This document shows positions 8,885-18,297 of a DNA stretch of 64,000 bases, piece after piece; the first letter of the stretch is position 1; every line of letters begins with the position of its first letter. The position numbers were made by a program, and so were the translations under genes. This stretch comes from Candidatus Brocadia sinica JPN1 (lineage in GTDB: Bacteria > Planctomycetota > Brocadiia > Brocadiales > Brocadiaceae): positions 1,674,001-1,738,000 of the forward strand of contig NZ_BAFN01000001.1 in assembly GCF_000949635.1 (NCBI RefSeq), given 5' to 3'. The notes under the pieces were generated by a model. The model saw only the letters and a program-made list of their open reading frames with translations, searched no databases and had not been told where the DNA came from.

Positions 8885-10379
8885 TTTGCGGCTCAATTCT
8901 TATTTCCTGTATCTTATCAACAGGGTGTGTGCGCCAGAGTGATTTTGGCGGAATTTTAGGGACCATCTTAATGCCTCTTTTTGTGAACTTTATTCCGTAA
9001 TGTATTTCGATTTTATCCCGTACTGTTCTTACAAAAACAGAAAACCTGTTCATGGTATAATAGAAAATTTTCCTGTGCAATCTGACAAGCCTTTGCAGGC
9101 TATGGTACTGTTCATAATACGGAGCCGGTAAATCCGATAACCAATACCTGTCATCGATAAAACCTTCACCTTTGGCCTTTGCATATTGTGCAGTTCCGGG
9201 AAAGATCATTAATATCTGATTTACGATAACATCGGGTTTTATCACCCGCAAAATCTTCATTGTTTCGTTAATAGACCTGTCGTTCTCCCCGGGGTTTCCG
9301 ACCATAATAAAAGCGCCAGTGGCTATGCCAGCCTTTTTTGTCAATTCAAATGCTTTTATGATCTTTTCTGTATCGGTTTTTTTTGAAACATTTTTCATTA
9401 CTTCCTGAGATGCCGATTCAACGCCGTACATAATAAATTTACAACCCGCTTCCGCCGCCTTCCTCAGCATTTCTTCGGAAACATATCTCACCCCTGTTTC
9501 GAATCCCCAAAGTATATCTAACTTTCTCCTTAGTATTTCTTCAGATATAGCAATAACCCTCTTCTGATCCACAGAAAAAATATCATCAACAAAATCGATA
9601 ATCTTGCAATTATATTTATTTACGAGCATTTCTATCTCATCCACGACGTTTATAGCTGTCCTGTCCCTCCACTTCTGTCCCGACATTGCTGATACCGAGC
9701 AAAAGGAGCAGTTCCACGGACAACCTCTTGAAGTTATAATTGCAGCGCTTTTGTAGCTGGCATAGTGCTGGTAACCCAGGACACTAGCAACCTTTGTGTG
9801 AAGTTCCCAGCCCGCATACATGTCCAGGTCAAAGAAGTGATAGGCGGGAAAAGGAATTGTATCAAGATCTTTGATTAATTCCTGATTTTTTGTTTTCACA
9901 ACGTTGCCATCTCTTTGAAAGGCGATGCCTTTTACATTCTCAATATCTTCGCCTGCCTCCCATGCCCTGACCAGGTGCAGAAAGGGATTCTCGCCCTCAC
10001 CCAATACTACTGCATCTACAGGAAAGTGATTTAACAACTGCTCATGCATCAGTGTTGCATGTGTTCCTCCCAGAACAATCCTGATCTCTTTATTAAGAGA
10101 TTTTACCATGCTCATAAGTCTGTAAATGCTCGCTCTTTGGTCTGTCAGGCATGATATTCCCACGATATCAGGAGCATAGTCCTTCAGTATCTTCCCGAAA
10201 TTGTCCCATGACATTTGATAGGCATCAACCGCTTTGACCTCGTAACCCGCTTTTTCTAACACCGAAGCGATATATCCAATGCCAATAGGCATGGTGTACG
10301 TCTCTATCGGTTTTTCTTCGAGTATCCTTCTATATTTTCCATGATCAAAGACGGGTGGATTTACTAACAATGTCCTCAT
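8871..10379 (-). CDS. B12-binding-domain radical SAM protein
   Basis: The start is set at ATG 10379, preceded by a GGAGAGAAG ribosome site; the open frame extends further upstream without support. The protein has 502 residues. The N-terminal domain (LLVNPPVFDHG, then GIGYIASVLEKAGYEV and VLGGTHATL) is the cobalamin-binding Rossmann fold of class B radical SAM enzymes. The cluster motif is GCPWNCSFC near residues 218-226. Members methylate or rearrange unreactive carbons, and many act on lipids. The gene lies between two paralogous phosphodiesterases and is translationally coupled to copy 1. Confidence 0.88.
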   Translation of the reverse strand: MRTLLVNPPVFDHGKYRRILEEKPIETYTMPIGIGYIASVLEKAGYEVKAVDAYQMSWDNFGKILKDYAPDIVGISCLTDQRASIYRLMSMVKSLNKEIRIVLGGTHATLMHEQLLNHFPVDAVVLGEGENPFLHLVRAWEAGEDIENVKGIAFQRDGNVVKTKNQELIKDLDTIPFPAYHFFDLDMYAGWELHTKVASVLGYQHYASYKSAAIITSRGCPWNCSFCSVSAMSGQKWRDRTAINVVDEIEMLVNKYNCKIIDFVDDIFSVDQKRVIAISEEILRRKLDILWGFETGVRYVSEEMLRKAAEAGCKFIMYGVESASQEVMKNVSKKTDTEKIIKAFELTKKAGIATGAFIMVGNPGENDRSINETMKILRVIKPDVIVNQILMIFPGTAQYAKAKGEGFIDDRYWLSDLPAPYYEQYHSLQRLVRLHRKIFYYTMNRFSVFVRTVRDKIEIHYGIKFTKRGIKMVPKIPPKSLWRTHPVDKIQEIRIEPQNEKR

Positions 10380-10526
10380 ATTCTTCTTCTCTCCGTTTCC
10401 AAAAATAGAGTAATCACCTTGATGCTTTCGGTGCACCCTTTCGCTGCAAACACCTGAAATATTTTTATGGTTTAAGGGTGTTGCTGCAGAGTTACGACGA
10501 GTGAGTTGGGCAAAATAGGACTTTCA

Positions 10527-12197
10527 TCAGAAATACCCAAGATCTCGCAAAGATCTTCTGATTTTTTCTGACTCCTCTTCATCAAAAACTCCTTCTCCCC
10601 TTTTTATCTTGATCTCAGCGGCTGGACTATGGGTGACAGGATTGTTTCCTAAATATTCTTGTGTAAATACTTCATTGAGTACCCTCCCATCCATGTCTTC
10701 AGGAACAGGTACTCCCAAGCAGTAAAGGATTGTAGGTGCGATATCGATAATATCGGCGGTATTTACCGTATAATTTGTTTTAATGCCCTTCCCTTTCATG
10801 ATAAAAATACCCTCCATCCTGTGTGTGCCGGAGCTTTTATTTGGCAAGCCGAAAAGTCCTGTGTGATATAATTCTTTTTGCATGAGATATTCAATGCCTT
10901 TTATTTTTATAAATATGTCAGGGGCTTCATCAACAAAAGGACCGTAGTATACGTCTTCTTTTTTGCAGATCTCAATGTCTAAAGGCTCTCCATTCGACGG
11001 ATCTTTGATCTCCTTCAATTTTTTTATGATGGAGTCCCTGACTGCCTCATACTCTTTGCCTCTTTCAACTATTCCTAATGGCTCCCTGCCCTTCAGGTTA
11101 ATGTAGATGCCCTGTTCTAACTGACTTCCGGAGTATGCCGTGGTCTTTTTCCAGTTAACAAAGAACGGAATATTAAACCCTTCTCTCGGATCAATGACTT
11201 TTCCAAGGGTCTTGAGTTTATCCAAAGGAACCGTCCATGCCACGCCACGAAATCCAAGCCTTCTTAAAACCTTATAAAAGATATGGGGGAACCTTATCCG
11301 CCGTAAGGGGGAGAACATCTTCCGAAAGGCGAGAAATCCCTGATCGTGCAACCAATTATTCACGTAAAATGCGCCTTTTTCCGGACCAGCCCCGTGATCT
11401 GAAACGACAATTACGGTGGTATCATCGCCAATTTTTTTTAATATTTCACCAATGGCTGCGTCTATCATTTCATAAAATTCAGGAATAATATTTTCATATT
11501 TTTTCGATACGGCAGGATCGTATTGGGGGTGTTTTTTATCAAAAAATCTCCAGAAATGGTGCTGTATGACGTCGATACTATAGAATACCGGCATAAATAC
11601 ATCCCACTCCTTCTGTTCCAGAAGATAGAGGATCGCCTGTTTCCTTATCTCGAATATCTGTCTCCACTCCTCGATGAATCTGTCCAGGTTGTTTGTATAA
11701 AGACTTTCAAGGTCTGCATACAAGACGCGATAATTGCCAAATCGTTCTCGTATCTCCTGCATGATCTCCGGGGGATAGGCAAAGTTTCCACTCCCTTCGT
11801 CAAAAGATTGCTGCATTCCTGGAATTAAGAAACCATTTACCGTCTCAGGCGGGTAAGTCATCGGCAGGTTGATAACTCCAATCCTTAGTCCAATGTCAGA
11901 GAGTATTCTCCAAATGGTCTTTGCCTTGATGTATTTTGAATTCAACGCAGGTCTTATATAGCCATAGGAAGGAGAAACATAAAAATTAAAAACCCCATGT
12001 TTACCAGGGTTTTTTCCTGTCATAAAAGAAACCCATGCAGAAGGTGTCGCAGGCGGGATAGTCGATCTTAACGGTCCCGACGCTCCGCCTTCCATCATCC
12101 GGGATAAGTTTGGCAACTTACCCTCTTTCAACATGGGGTTTATGATATCGAATGTGGCGCTATCGATACCTAGTATTACTAACTTTCCATTATGCAT
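10527..12197 (-). CDS. Alkaline-phosphatase superfamily type I phosphodiesterase (copy 2)
   Basis: The 556-residue protein is colinear with the product of 7214-8884. Shared segments include GIDSATFDIINPML, IPPATPSAWVSFMTGKNPGK with the putative Thr nucleophile, VVVSDHGAGPEKGAF, GTHRMEGIFIMKG and the C-terminal SEKIRRSLRDLGYF. All the metal-ligand positions I can place by eye are retained in both copies, so both are probably active and may have split substrates. It lies 147 bases upstream of the radical SAM gene and 50 bases downstream of the flippase. Cytoplasmic location is suggested by the absence of a signal peptide. Confidence 0.82.
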   Translation of the reverse strand: MHNGKLVILGIDSATFDIINPMLKEGKLPNLSRMMEGGASGPLRSTIPPATPSAWVSFMTGKNPGKHGVFNFYVSPSYGYIRPALNSKYIKAKTIWRILSDIGLRIGVINLPMTYPPETVNGFLIPGMQQSFDEGSGNFAYPPEIMQEIRERFGNYRVLYADLESLYTNNLDRFIEEWRQIFEIRKQAILYLLEQKEWDVFMPVFYSIDVIQHHFWRFFDKKHPQYDPAVSKKYENIIPEFYEMIDAAIGEILKKIGDDTTVIVVSDHGAGPEKGAFYVNNWLHDQGFLAFRKMFSPLRRIRFPHIFYKVLRRLGFRGVAWTVPLDKLKTLGKVIDPREGFNIPFFVNWKKTTAYSGSQLEQGIYINLKGREPLGIVERGKEYEAVRDSIIKKLKEIKDPSNGEPLDIEICKKEDVYYGPFVDEAPDIFIKIKGIEYLMQKELYHTGLFGLPNKSSGTHRMEGIFIMKGKGIKTNYTVNTADIIDIAPTILYCLGVPVPEDMDGRVLNEVFTQEYLGNNPVTHSPAAEIKIKRGEGVFDEEESEKIRRSLRDLGYF

Positions 12198-12247
12198 TTG
12201 TGTTCAGACCTCAATCGATACAATGAAGATTTTCCTCTGTTTTCCAT

Positions 12248-13708
12248 CTATTTTGCACCGCACCTTTTCCTTAGGCCGTAACTGACCGAAACAATCCGCT
12301 GACGGATACCTTTAAAGGAAATGATGTAAAGGGAATATAATACCAAAGTAAGAATCAAAAGTCCAACATTGCTTAAAGGACTACGGTCAACTAATACCAG
12401 TATGACAAATAGGATTCCTGCTGGCCACAAGATCTTCAATAAGGAGCCTTGCGTCTCTAATCTCTTTATGCCCCAAATGCTCTTCAGCAAATAACTCCTT
12501 AAAAGGGTTTCAAACACTTTTGTTGCGAGAAAGGCTATTGCCGCGCCAACAAAGCTGTAGTACATGATCAGTGGCACGGCGAGGATGATGTTTATGCCGA
12601 ACTCCAGCATTGCCCAGGGAATAAACTTCTTTATCTCCCGTGAGGCCGAAAGGGTCACGCTTACAGGGGAGTTAAAGACCTGCAATGCATAAGCCCAGCC
12701 GAGAATTGTCAGTGCAGAGGTTGACGGGAGATATTCTTTGCCAAAGATAAGGGTGATAATTTCTTCAGGAAAGAATGTGGTAGCAATGATCAAAGGAACT
12801 ATGATTAACACGAGGAGTGATTTTGTTGACTCTGCGATAATGTTGCTCACAATGCCAGGATTTTCTGCATGGGAAGAGACGGTCGGGATGGCTGCCTGCC
12901 TGAAACTTTCAGGAAGCATCAGGGCGCTCTTACATACAGAAGCGGGGGGATTGTAGTATCCCATTGCTGCTTCTTTTGAAAAGGGTCCCGGGAGTTTGGA
13001 AAGAAGGAGGATGTTCATATTATTCGTGGCCTGCTGGAGAAATGAAAGAAGTGCAAAGGGCATGGATTGCAACAGCAAATCTTTCCAAACAGACAGATTA
13101 AAGGCAAATCTATATTTAAGGAATCTCTTCCATACCCAGATGCCGGTAATCACTGCGCCTACTATATTTCCGAAAAAAGAAACCAAAACAATACCTTTTA
13201 AGCCATAACCAAAATAGAGAATAAGGATATTGGACATATTACTGAAAAGGGATAAGAGAATAGAGGTAACTGCAGGCATCTTAAACCTCTCAAAGGCCAT
13301 ATACAAAATACCAAAAGAGTTTGAAAATGCAGAAAATATGGCAGAGAGTCCTGTTATATAAATAAGGAATTTAACATCTCCGCTGTATCCCAGTATGTTT
13401 ATTACGAGCACAAGAACAGGATAGAGCAGTATAAAAATGCATACCCTGAGGGAAAGGGTGTGGTTAAACAGTACTTCCGCGTTTGTTCTGTCTCTGGATA
13501 TTTCTCTTACAGCCATTGGGAAGATACCGAAGTTGCCAAAAGAGGAAAATAGCAACAGCACGGTACCGATAAAGGCATATAAGCCAAAATCCTGCAGTCC
13601 AAGAACTCTTGCAGCATAAGCGATGAAAAAGAAGGAAAAAAGTTTATTCGCTATCCCGGAGAGAAAGACAAATCCCGTATTTTTAATGAGTCTGTTACCG
13701 ATTCCCAA
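12248..13708 (-). CDS. Wzx-type polysaccharide/lipid-linked glycan flippase
   Basis: The 486-residue protein is almost entirely hydrophobic helices (about 12-14), beginning LIKNTGFVFLSGIANKLFSF and AARVLGLQDFGLYAFIG, the standard opening of the MATE/MOP oligosaccharide flippases. A TTG at 13708 preceded by GGGAGAATACC is the best start I see. It would move an undecaprenyl- or lipid-linked sugar across the inner membrane. It gives cluster 1 its own translocation route, separate from the Wzm/Wzt exporter of the right-hand cluster. Confidence 0.87.
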   Translation of the reverse strand: MGIGNRLIKNTGFVFLSGIANKLFSFFFIAYAARVLGLQDFGLYAFIGTVLLLFSSFGNFGIFPMAVREISRDRTNAEVLFNHTLSLRVCIFILLYPVLVLVINILGYSGDVKFLIYITGLSAIFSAFSNSFGILYMAFERFKMPAVTSILLSLFSNMSNILILYFGYGLKGIVLVSFFGNIVGAVITGIWVWKRFLKYRFAFNLSVWKDLLLQSMPFALLSFLQQATNNMNILLLSKLPGPFSKEAAMGYYNPPASVCKSALMLPESFRQAAIPTVSSHAENPGIVSNIIAESTKSLLVLIIVPLIIATTFFPEEIITLIFGKEYLPSTSALTILGWAYALQVFNSPVSVTLSASREIKKFIPWAMLEFGINIILAVPLIMYYSFVGAAIAFLATKVFETLLRSYLLKSIWGIKRLETQGSLLKILWPAGILFVILVLVDRSPLSNVGLLILTLVLYSLYIISFKGIRQRIVSVSYGLRKRCGAK

Positions 13709-13731
13709 AGGTATTCTCCCAAGTTAAATGG

Positions 13732-13810
13732 GTAGGGCGGGCATCGCCCACCAGAAGACCGCTCACGTGTCAGCGTTGCTTTGTTTTTCGGTGGGCGGTG
13801 CCCACCCTAC
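13732..13810. repeat. Inverted repeat with 21-bp arms, REP/MITE-like
   Basis: Left arm GTAGGGCGGGCATCGCCCACC (13732-13752) is nearly complementary to the right arm at 13790-13810 (GGTGGGCGGTGCCCACCCTA plus a final C). About 37 bases separate the arms. Each arm is itself partly palindromic around GGGC/GCCC. It sits between the ACP and flippase genes and has no coding capacity. The composition is far more GC-rich than its flanks, as expected of a dispersed element. Confidence 0.65.
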
Positions 13811-13817
13811 ATGAGGA

Positions 13818-13842
13818 CACGGACAAACGTTATTTGTCCGTG
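13818..13842. repeat. Short hairpin adjacent to the REP-like repeat
   Basis: CACGGACAAA (13818-13827) and TTTGTCCGTG (13833-13842) form a perfect 10-bp stem with a 5-base loop. No T-run follows on either strand, so it is not a standard intrinsic terminator. It may be part of the neighbouring repeat or a processing or stability hairpin between acp and the flippase gene. Confidence 0.55.
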
Positions 13843-13903
13843 CTACCCAGAAAAACCGCGTAATAAAATGTAAATCTCTATATTGATCGCAGAGAAAAGC
13901 AAT

Positions 13904-14206
13904 TTATAGTGTATTGAGATGCGTATATAAAAATTCTACCACATCTGACACCCGCAGATCGTCAACGTTGCGGTCATCGGACAGAAAGAGCGTCTGGAAA
14001 GGCAAGCCCTGCCTCTGAAAGTGCTTTTCTATGGCGATGACAAGCTGAACTATCTGAATAGATGTTAATGCAAGATCTGCTACAAGGCGTGTCTCCTTTC
14101 CAACGGTACCGAAAAGACCATTTTCCCAGTCGCAAGACATTTCTTCTATAATTTTGATGAGATCGCTTAGAATTGTGTCCCGATCAAAACAATGGTTATT
14201 TTTCAT
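13904..14206 (-). CDS. Acyl carrier protein, free-standing
   Basis: Start ATG 14206 is preceded by CCGGAG nine bases away, giving 100 residues; a 36-codon upstream extension in the same frame lacks support. The motif VADLALTSIQIVQLVIAIE places the phosphopantetheine Ser at S49 in helix 2. The usual DSL is here LTS, as in divergent ACPs that serve secondary pathways. It sits between the flippase and a B12/radical SAM gene, close to a megasynthase and a phosphopantetheinyl transferase that could load it. It is probably a carrier for a modified acyl or amino-acyl group. Confidence 0.8.
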   Translation of the reverse strand: MKNNHCFDRDTILSDLIKIIEEMSCDWENGLFGTVGKETRLVADLALTSIQIVQLVIAIEKHFQRQGLPFQTLFLSDDRNVDDLRVSDVVEFLYTHLNTL

Positions 14207-14380
14207 CTTAAATTTCTCCGGACGGAACTTAATAATTGTCTGAATAAAAAACAGGGTATCACTACCAGCATAGCCTGCGGTTTGATTAGTCAGAAAACGG
14301 CAAGGTTGACCCACTGTTTCTCCTGAAATAGAGCTGCTGTCTTTTTATAATCTTCCTTCTTGTGCCGCCTGCCTAACAAG

Positions 14381-15835
14381 TTATTTAGCGATGCGTAAAA
14401 GAAAATTTGGAGGCAAAACCGATGCAATTTTCCGGGCCGGGCGGCTTCCCAAAACACGCAAGACAAATTTTGGGATATATCGTCTTATTCGTGGTCGTCG
14501 ATTCAGTACCTGAGCAGCAAACAAAACTAGAGCAGTCTCGTAATTCTTCTGATATTGAATTTTACTTCTCGGTCCGAAAAACCGGATCATCTTTTCAAAA
14601 GATGAGTCAACAATACCATCCTTGACTGCCCTTTCATAGATCGGGCTGCCCGGGAAAAAAACCAGGAAAAAAACATTAATTTTCACCCACTCTGAAAGAA
14701 GAGAAATCATGTATTTATAGGTTTGAATGATATCGTCTTTCGTTTCATACGGATTATCAATAATAAAATCGACCAAAACAGTCACGTTATACATTTTGCA
14801 ATATGGCAGGAGTTGCTGAATAACTTCCTTTGTTTTTGCCACTTTAATATTTCGGTTGAACACCTCATCAATTACCCGCTGACTTCCTGTTTGCACACCC
14901 ATCTGAATAATTTTTAAACCCGTATCTAAAAGTATTTCCAGCTTTTCCTTGCGAAAGGTATTTGCGCTCACGCAAAATCCGAATGGGAGTCCTATCTTCT
15001 CTTTATATTGTTTGGCGAAATCCTCTAACTGTTTTTTGTCTCTCAGGAGAAAATCATCGTCACCAAAAAACACACGCTGAAAAAAACCAAGACGCCTGAT
15101 TGTATATTCCAATTCTTTCAGTACCCGAGTGACACTGAGAAACCGTATGGGAATATGGCCATACAAACTAATATGCCTGACATTAGCGCAATACGTACAC
15201 CGGTAAGGACAACCCCTGGATGTTATAATAATGTAGGTTGGAATTTTAAATGGGTAGGTTGTACAATTTTTCCTGAAATCTTCCAGGGTCATTTGGGAGA
15301 CATCATGGTCAAATAAAAATTGATTATCTAAATCATAGTCATAGTAGGGAAGGCTGTCCAGATCGTGTAACGGCGGCAATACATCATTTTTCCTATATGA
15401 ACCATTTACATGAAAAGCCATATTCGGTGTATTGAAATAATCAGCGCCGCTTTCCATCTTGTTTACGAAATCGACTATAGCCACATCACCCTCGGCAAAA
15501 CAGGCACCATCGGCGTAACGGAGACTGATTTCTGGCGCAGAAATGCAGTGAGGGCCGCCCCAAATTACTTTCATGCCGGGATATTTTTTATGAACAAATT
15601 CTGTAATTTGTACGGCCTTCATGACATGACTCGTATAAACTGCGATCATAACCAGATCGCAGTCTTTCAATATCTCGTGCAACCGGTCAATCTCATGTGG
15701 TTCATAGGCAAAATTTTCACGTGTAGCAAGTAAAATATTCCTTACCGAATGGCCGGCCCGTTTCAACAAAGACGAAATTAAGCGTGAGCCATCGCAAGAT
15801 ATTACACCGGTAGTATTAAAAAGTGCGATTCTCAT
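14381..15835 (-). CDS. B12-binding-domain radical SAM protein
   Basis: The 484-residue class B radical SAM enzyme has an N-terminal Rossmann/B12-type domain (RIALFNTTGVI, GHSVRNILLATREN, KVIWGGPHCISAPEISL). It is followed by the cluster motif RGCPYRCTYCANVRH near residues 207-215 and FGDDDFLL. A tail of about 110 residues follows the barrel. The family methylates, cyclises or couples carbon centres, often on lipids or antibiotics. The gene begins 44 bases after the AT-PPTase gene and is followed by a free ACP. A role in tailoring the megasynthase product is therefore attractive but inferred. Confidence 0.87.
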   Translation of the reverse strand: MRIALFNTTGVISCDGSRLISSLLKRAGHSVRNILLATRENFAYEPHEIDRLHEILKDCDLVMIAVYTSHVMKAVQITEFVHKKYPGMKVIWGGPHCISAPEISLRYADGACFAEGDVAIVDFVNKMESGADYFNTPNMAFHVNGSYRKNDVLPPLHDLDSLPYYDYDLDNQFLFDHDVSQMTLEDFRKNCTTYPFKIPTYIIITSRGCPYRCTYCANVRHISLYGHIPIRFLSVTRVLKELEYTIRRLGFFQRVFFGDDDFLLRDKKQLEDFAKQYKEKIGLPFGFCVSANTFRKEKLEILLDTGLKIIQMGVQTGSQRVIDEVFNRNIKVAKTKEVIQQLLPYCKMYNVTVLVDFIIDNPYETKDDIIQTYKYMISLLSEWVKINVFFLVFFPGSPIYERAVKDGIVDSSFEKMIRFFGPRSKIQYQKNYETALVLFAAQVLNRRPRIRRYIPKFVLRVLGSRPARKIASVLPPNFLLRIAK

Positions 15836-15879
15836 ACATGTACCCCTTACGGTAAATGAAAATTCTCTAATGAATTGTT

Positions 15880-18297
15880 TTACACCATTGAAATCGCAAA
15901 AATGAAATCGCCATCATGCCGTGTATGGGCAGTAAAACTCATATCCTTGTAATCGTTCAATTGCCTCGCTAATTCTCCGGAAAGCGCCAATGATACTTCA
16001 CCTGATTCTGCATCAATCTTCTGAACGAACAGATTGAGGGGATTTCCTGCCATTCCACGGCCAAGGGCTTTCGCTGCCGCTTCCTTGGCGCACCAAAGCC
16101 TTAAAATCCATTGTTCTCTTTTTGATACTGGAACTGCGGAAAGGAGCATCTGTTCTTTCGCTGATAAGGCGATTCTTTCCAGCCCCTCATGATTCTGGCC
16201 AACTGACTCCATATCAATACCTACACCCAGATGATTACCACACTTACCGGCTACGGCTGCTGCGCTTCTTCCCGAATGGGTAATGGAAATGGTTAAGCGG
16301 CAGTCTAACTTCCCGATGAGTTCCCCGCCAGCAAGGGGGCGCCCATGCTTGTCTGTGGTAATTTCTATGTCTGCCGGATTTGCCTTCAACTGGTACTGAT
16401 CTTTCAGGAAGAGACGCACTGCATCCTTTGCTGCCAGTCTGCCAAGCAACCATTCCATACGGCGTTTCTCCGGTCCGGAAAGACGAAGCCATACCTCCAG
16501 TTCCCGGTGACTGAGAACGCCGGGAATCAATGTGTGAAGCAGGCTCTCATCTCCTGTTTCAGAGATACGGCAGCACTGGAACCCCAATGAGGACGGTAAA
16601 TGAGAGACGATCTGAGGCCATGGGGCGCTGATCATAGTATCACAGGGGATTTTATATGATCCGGCCAGAAATGATGTCATGATTTCCTGCTGTGTAACCA
16701 GAAATTGTTCCATCATCTGCAAATGATCCAGCATAGCCCTGGATCGGGAACTGCTCTGAGATTGGAGAACCTTTGGCGCTAAAGAAAAACTCGAATAAGG
16801 TAGTGCGTCTGATGTATAGGGTTTACTCCCTGATGCTGGTTGCAATACAGGCAGTTTCTGCGTCAACCTGGCTGATTCCGGTTTCTTTCCTGGCTTTTCT
16901 CCTTGTTTATCCACTACGCCAAATGATAACCTTTCCGGCGCCCGGTGTGCATAGAGATAATCAAGACGCATACGGACACCATGAGCAGCCAGCAACCCAA
17001 TCATATAATTGATCTGTGTTATACCTGAACGCTGTGAGACATTCGACGGTACGGCTATGTAGCGGCGATTTTGCAGGATATCATCAACAAAGCTGGTCAG
17101 ATTTCCCCTGGGTCCTACCTCGACAAATATTCGTACCCCGTCTGCGTACATTGCATTTATTGTCTCGTGAAAACGTACCGGCCGGCACCACTGTTCAACT
17201 GCAAGCCGCCGGATTTCCTCCGGATCATCCTGATGTGATTGTGCTGTCGCACAGGAGTAAATGGGGATGCGGGGAGAGACGATTTTGAGCGCCTGAAAGA
17301 AGGGGAAAAATTGGTCGCATACGGGCTTGAAGAGGGGGGTATGATAGGCGCGATGAAACGGTAACAGGTTACATATGGCCCCCTGAGATTGTAGCCGATT
17401 CGTTACACTGGCTATGGTTGTTTCGGACCCGCAGAGGACTATCTGATGCGGGCAATTATCCATAGCCACATGGAGCAATCCTCCGCTTTCAGCTGCCACT
17501 GAATCCACCACTGAGGGATTTGCAGCGCCTACTGCCAGGAGTCTTGCATCGGGGATTTTTTCTTTTAAGGATTCATGTATGCGTAATAAATCAAGGGCGA
17601 GTTGAATAACCTGCTCCTCATTTTGGAGATCAACAGCACCTGAAGCCATCAGCGCTACGAACTCTCCGCTACTGTGACCAACCATTGCATCAGGCCGGAT
17701 TTCCAGGTAATCAAGTAAAGTAAAGAGCGCCTGGTTCGCAATAAAAACCGCTGCCACGGCAAAGTCCATTTGCCAGAGAATTTGCTCAGAGGTGTCAAAC
17801 CGTGAGGATTGAGCATGGGGCGGAGGAAATATTATCTGACTGGGCAGTATATTCCTCTTGTTGTTAAGAAATGCCCGGTCGATCCGATCGAAGCAAGCCC
17901 TAACATCCTGAAAATGCTGGTATAGATCGGCTAGCATATTGACATATTGCGATCCCTCCCCTGGAAAAAGAAAGGCGAGGGTTCCTTCCCTGCTTAAAGG
18001 TTCTTCAAAAAAGAATATTCCGCCTTTGTCCTTAATCCTGTTGCAGCGAGGATTCTCCAATTGTTTAAGGCTATGGTTCAGTTTTTTTTCTAAATCCTGC
18101 AGGGAATTTGCAACGATCGCAAGGCGGCATCCGGATTCCTGCAAAGGGCAGTTTAGAGTGAAAGCCAGATCCTTAAGTTCTAGCGCGGGGTTGCCTGAGA
18201 TAAACCGGCAGAGCCGGTCGACTGCTTTCATCAGGTCATGGCGCGACTCTCCCTGAATGATGAAGACCTCTGTATCCCAGTGGTGAGGAAAATTCAT
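15880..18297 (-). CDS. Acyltransferase-phosphopantetheinyl transferase fusion (PfaB/PfaE-like functions)
   Basis: The start is ATG 18297, overlapping the megasynthase stop as ATGA; the open frame extends 57 codons into the megasynthase gene but that part is a shadow. The 805 residues comprise a KS-AT linker-like region (1-120), an acyltransferase with LAFLFPGEGSQYVNM and the active-site GHSSGEF (Ser209), and a Gln-rich middle. A C-terminal Sfp-type phosphopantetheinyl transferase (about 600-805) carries GVGIDMES and WCAKEAAAKALG. In PUFA-type synthases these functions are separate proteins (PfaB, PfaE). The fused enzyme would load the extender and activate the ACPs next door. Confidence 0.88.
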   Translation of the reverse strand: MNFPHHWDTEVFIIQGESRHDLMKAVDRLCRFISGNPALELKDLAFTLNCPLQESGCRLAIVANSLQDLEKKLNHSLKQLENPRCNRIKDKGGIFFFEEPLSREGTLAFLFPGEGSQYVNMLADLYQHFQDVRACFDRIDRAFLNNKRNILPSQIIFPPPHAQSSRFDTSEQILWQMDFAVAAVFIANQALFTLLDYLEIRPDAMVGHSSGEFVALMASGAVDLQNEEQVIQLALDLLRIHESLKEKIPDARLLAVGAANPSVVDSVAAESGGLLHVAMDNCPHQIVLCGSETTIASVTNRLQSQGAICNLLPFHRAYHTPLFKPVCDQFFPFFQALKIVSPRIPIYSCATAQSHQDDPEEIRRLAVEQWCRPVRFHETINAMYADGVRIFVEVGPRGNLTSFVDDILQNRRYIAVPSNVSQRSGITQINYMIGLLAAHGVRMRLDYLYAHRAPERLSFGVVDKQGEKPGKKPESARLTQKLPVLQPASGSKPYTSDALPYSSFSLAPKVLQSQSSSRSRAMLDHLQMMEQFLVTQQEIMTSFLAGSYKIPCDTMISAPWPQIVSHLPSSLGFQCCRISETGDESLLHTLIPGVLSHRELEVWLRLSGPEKRRMEWLLGRLAAKDAVRLFLKDQYQLKANPADIEITTDKHGRPLAGGELIGKLDCRLTISITHSGRSAAAVAGKCGNHLGVGIDMESVGQNHEGLERIALSAKEQMLLSAVPVSKREQWILRLWCAKEAAAKALGRGMAGNPLNLFVQKIDAESGEVSLALSGELARQLNDYKDMSFTAHTRHDGDFIFAISMV

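Noticed and set aside
13818-13842. Hairpin after acp considered as an intrinsic terminator
   Set aside because: The stem is perfect but no U-tract follows on either strand, and downstream operon genes continue in the same direction.
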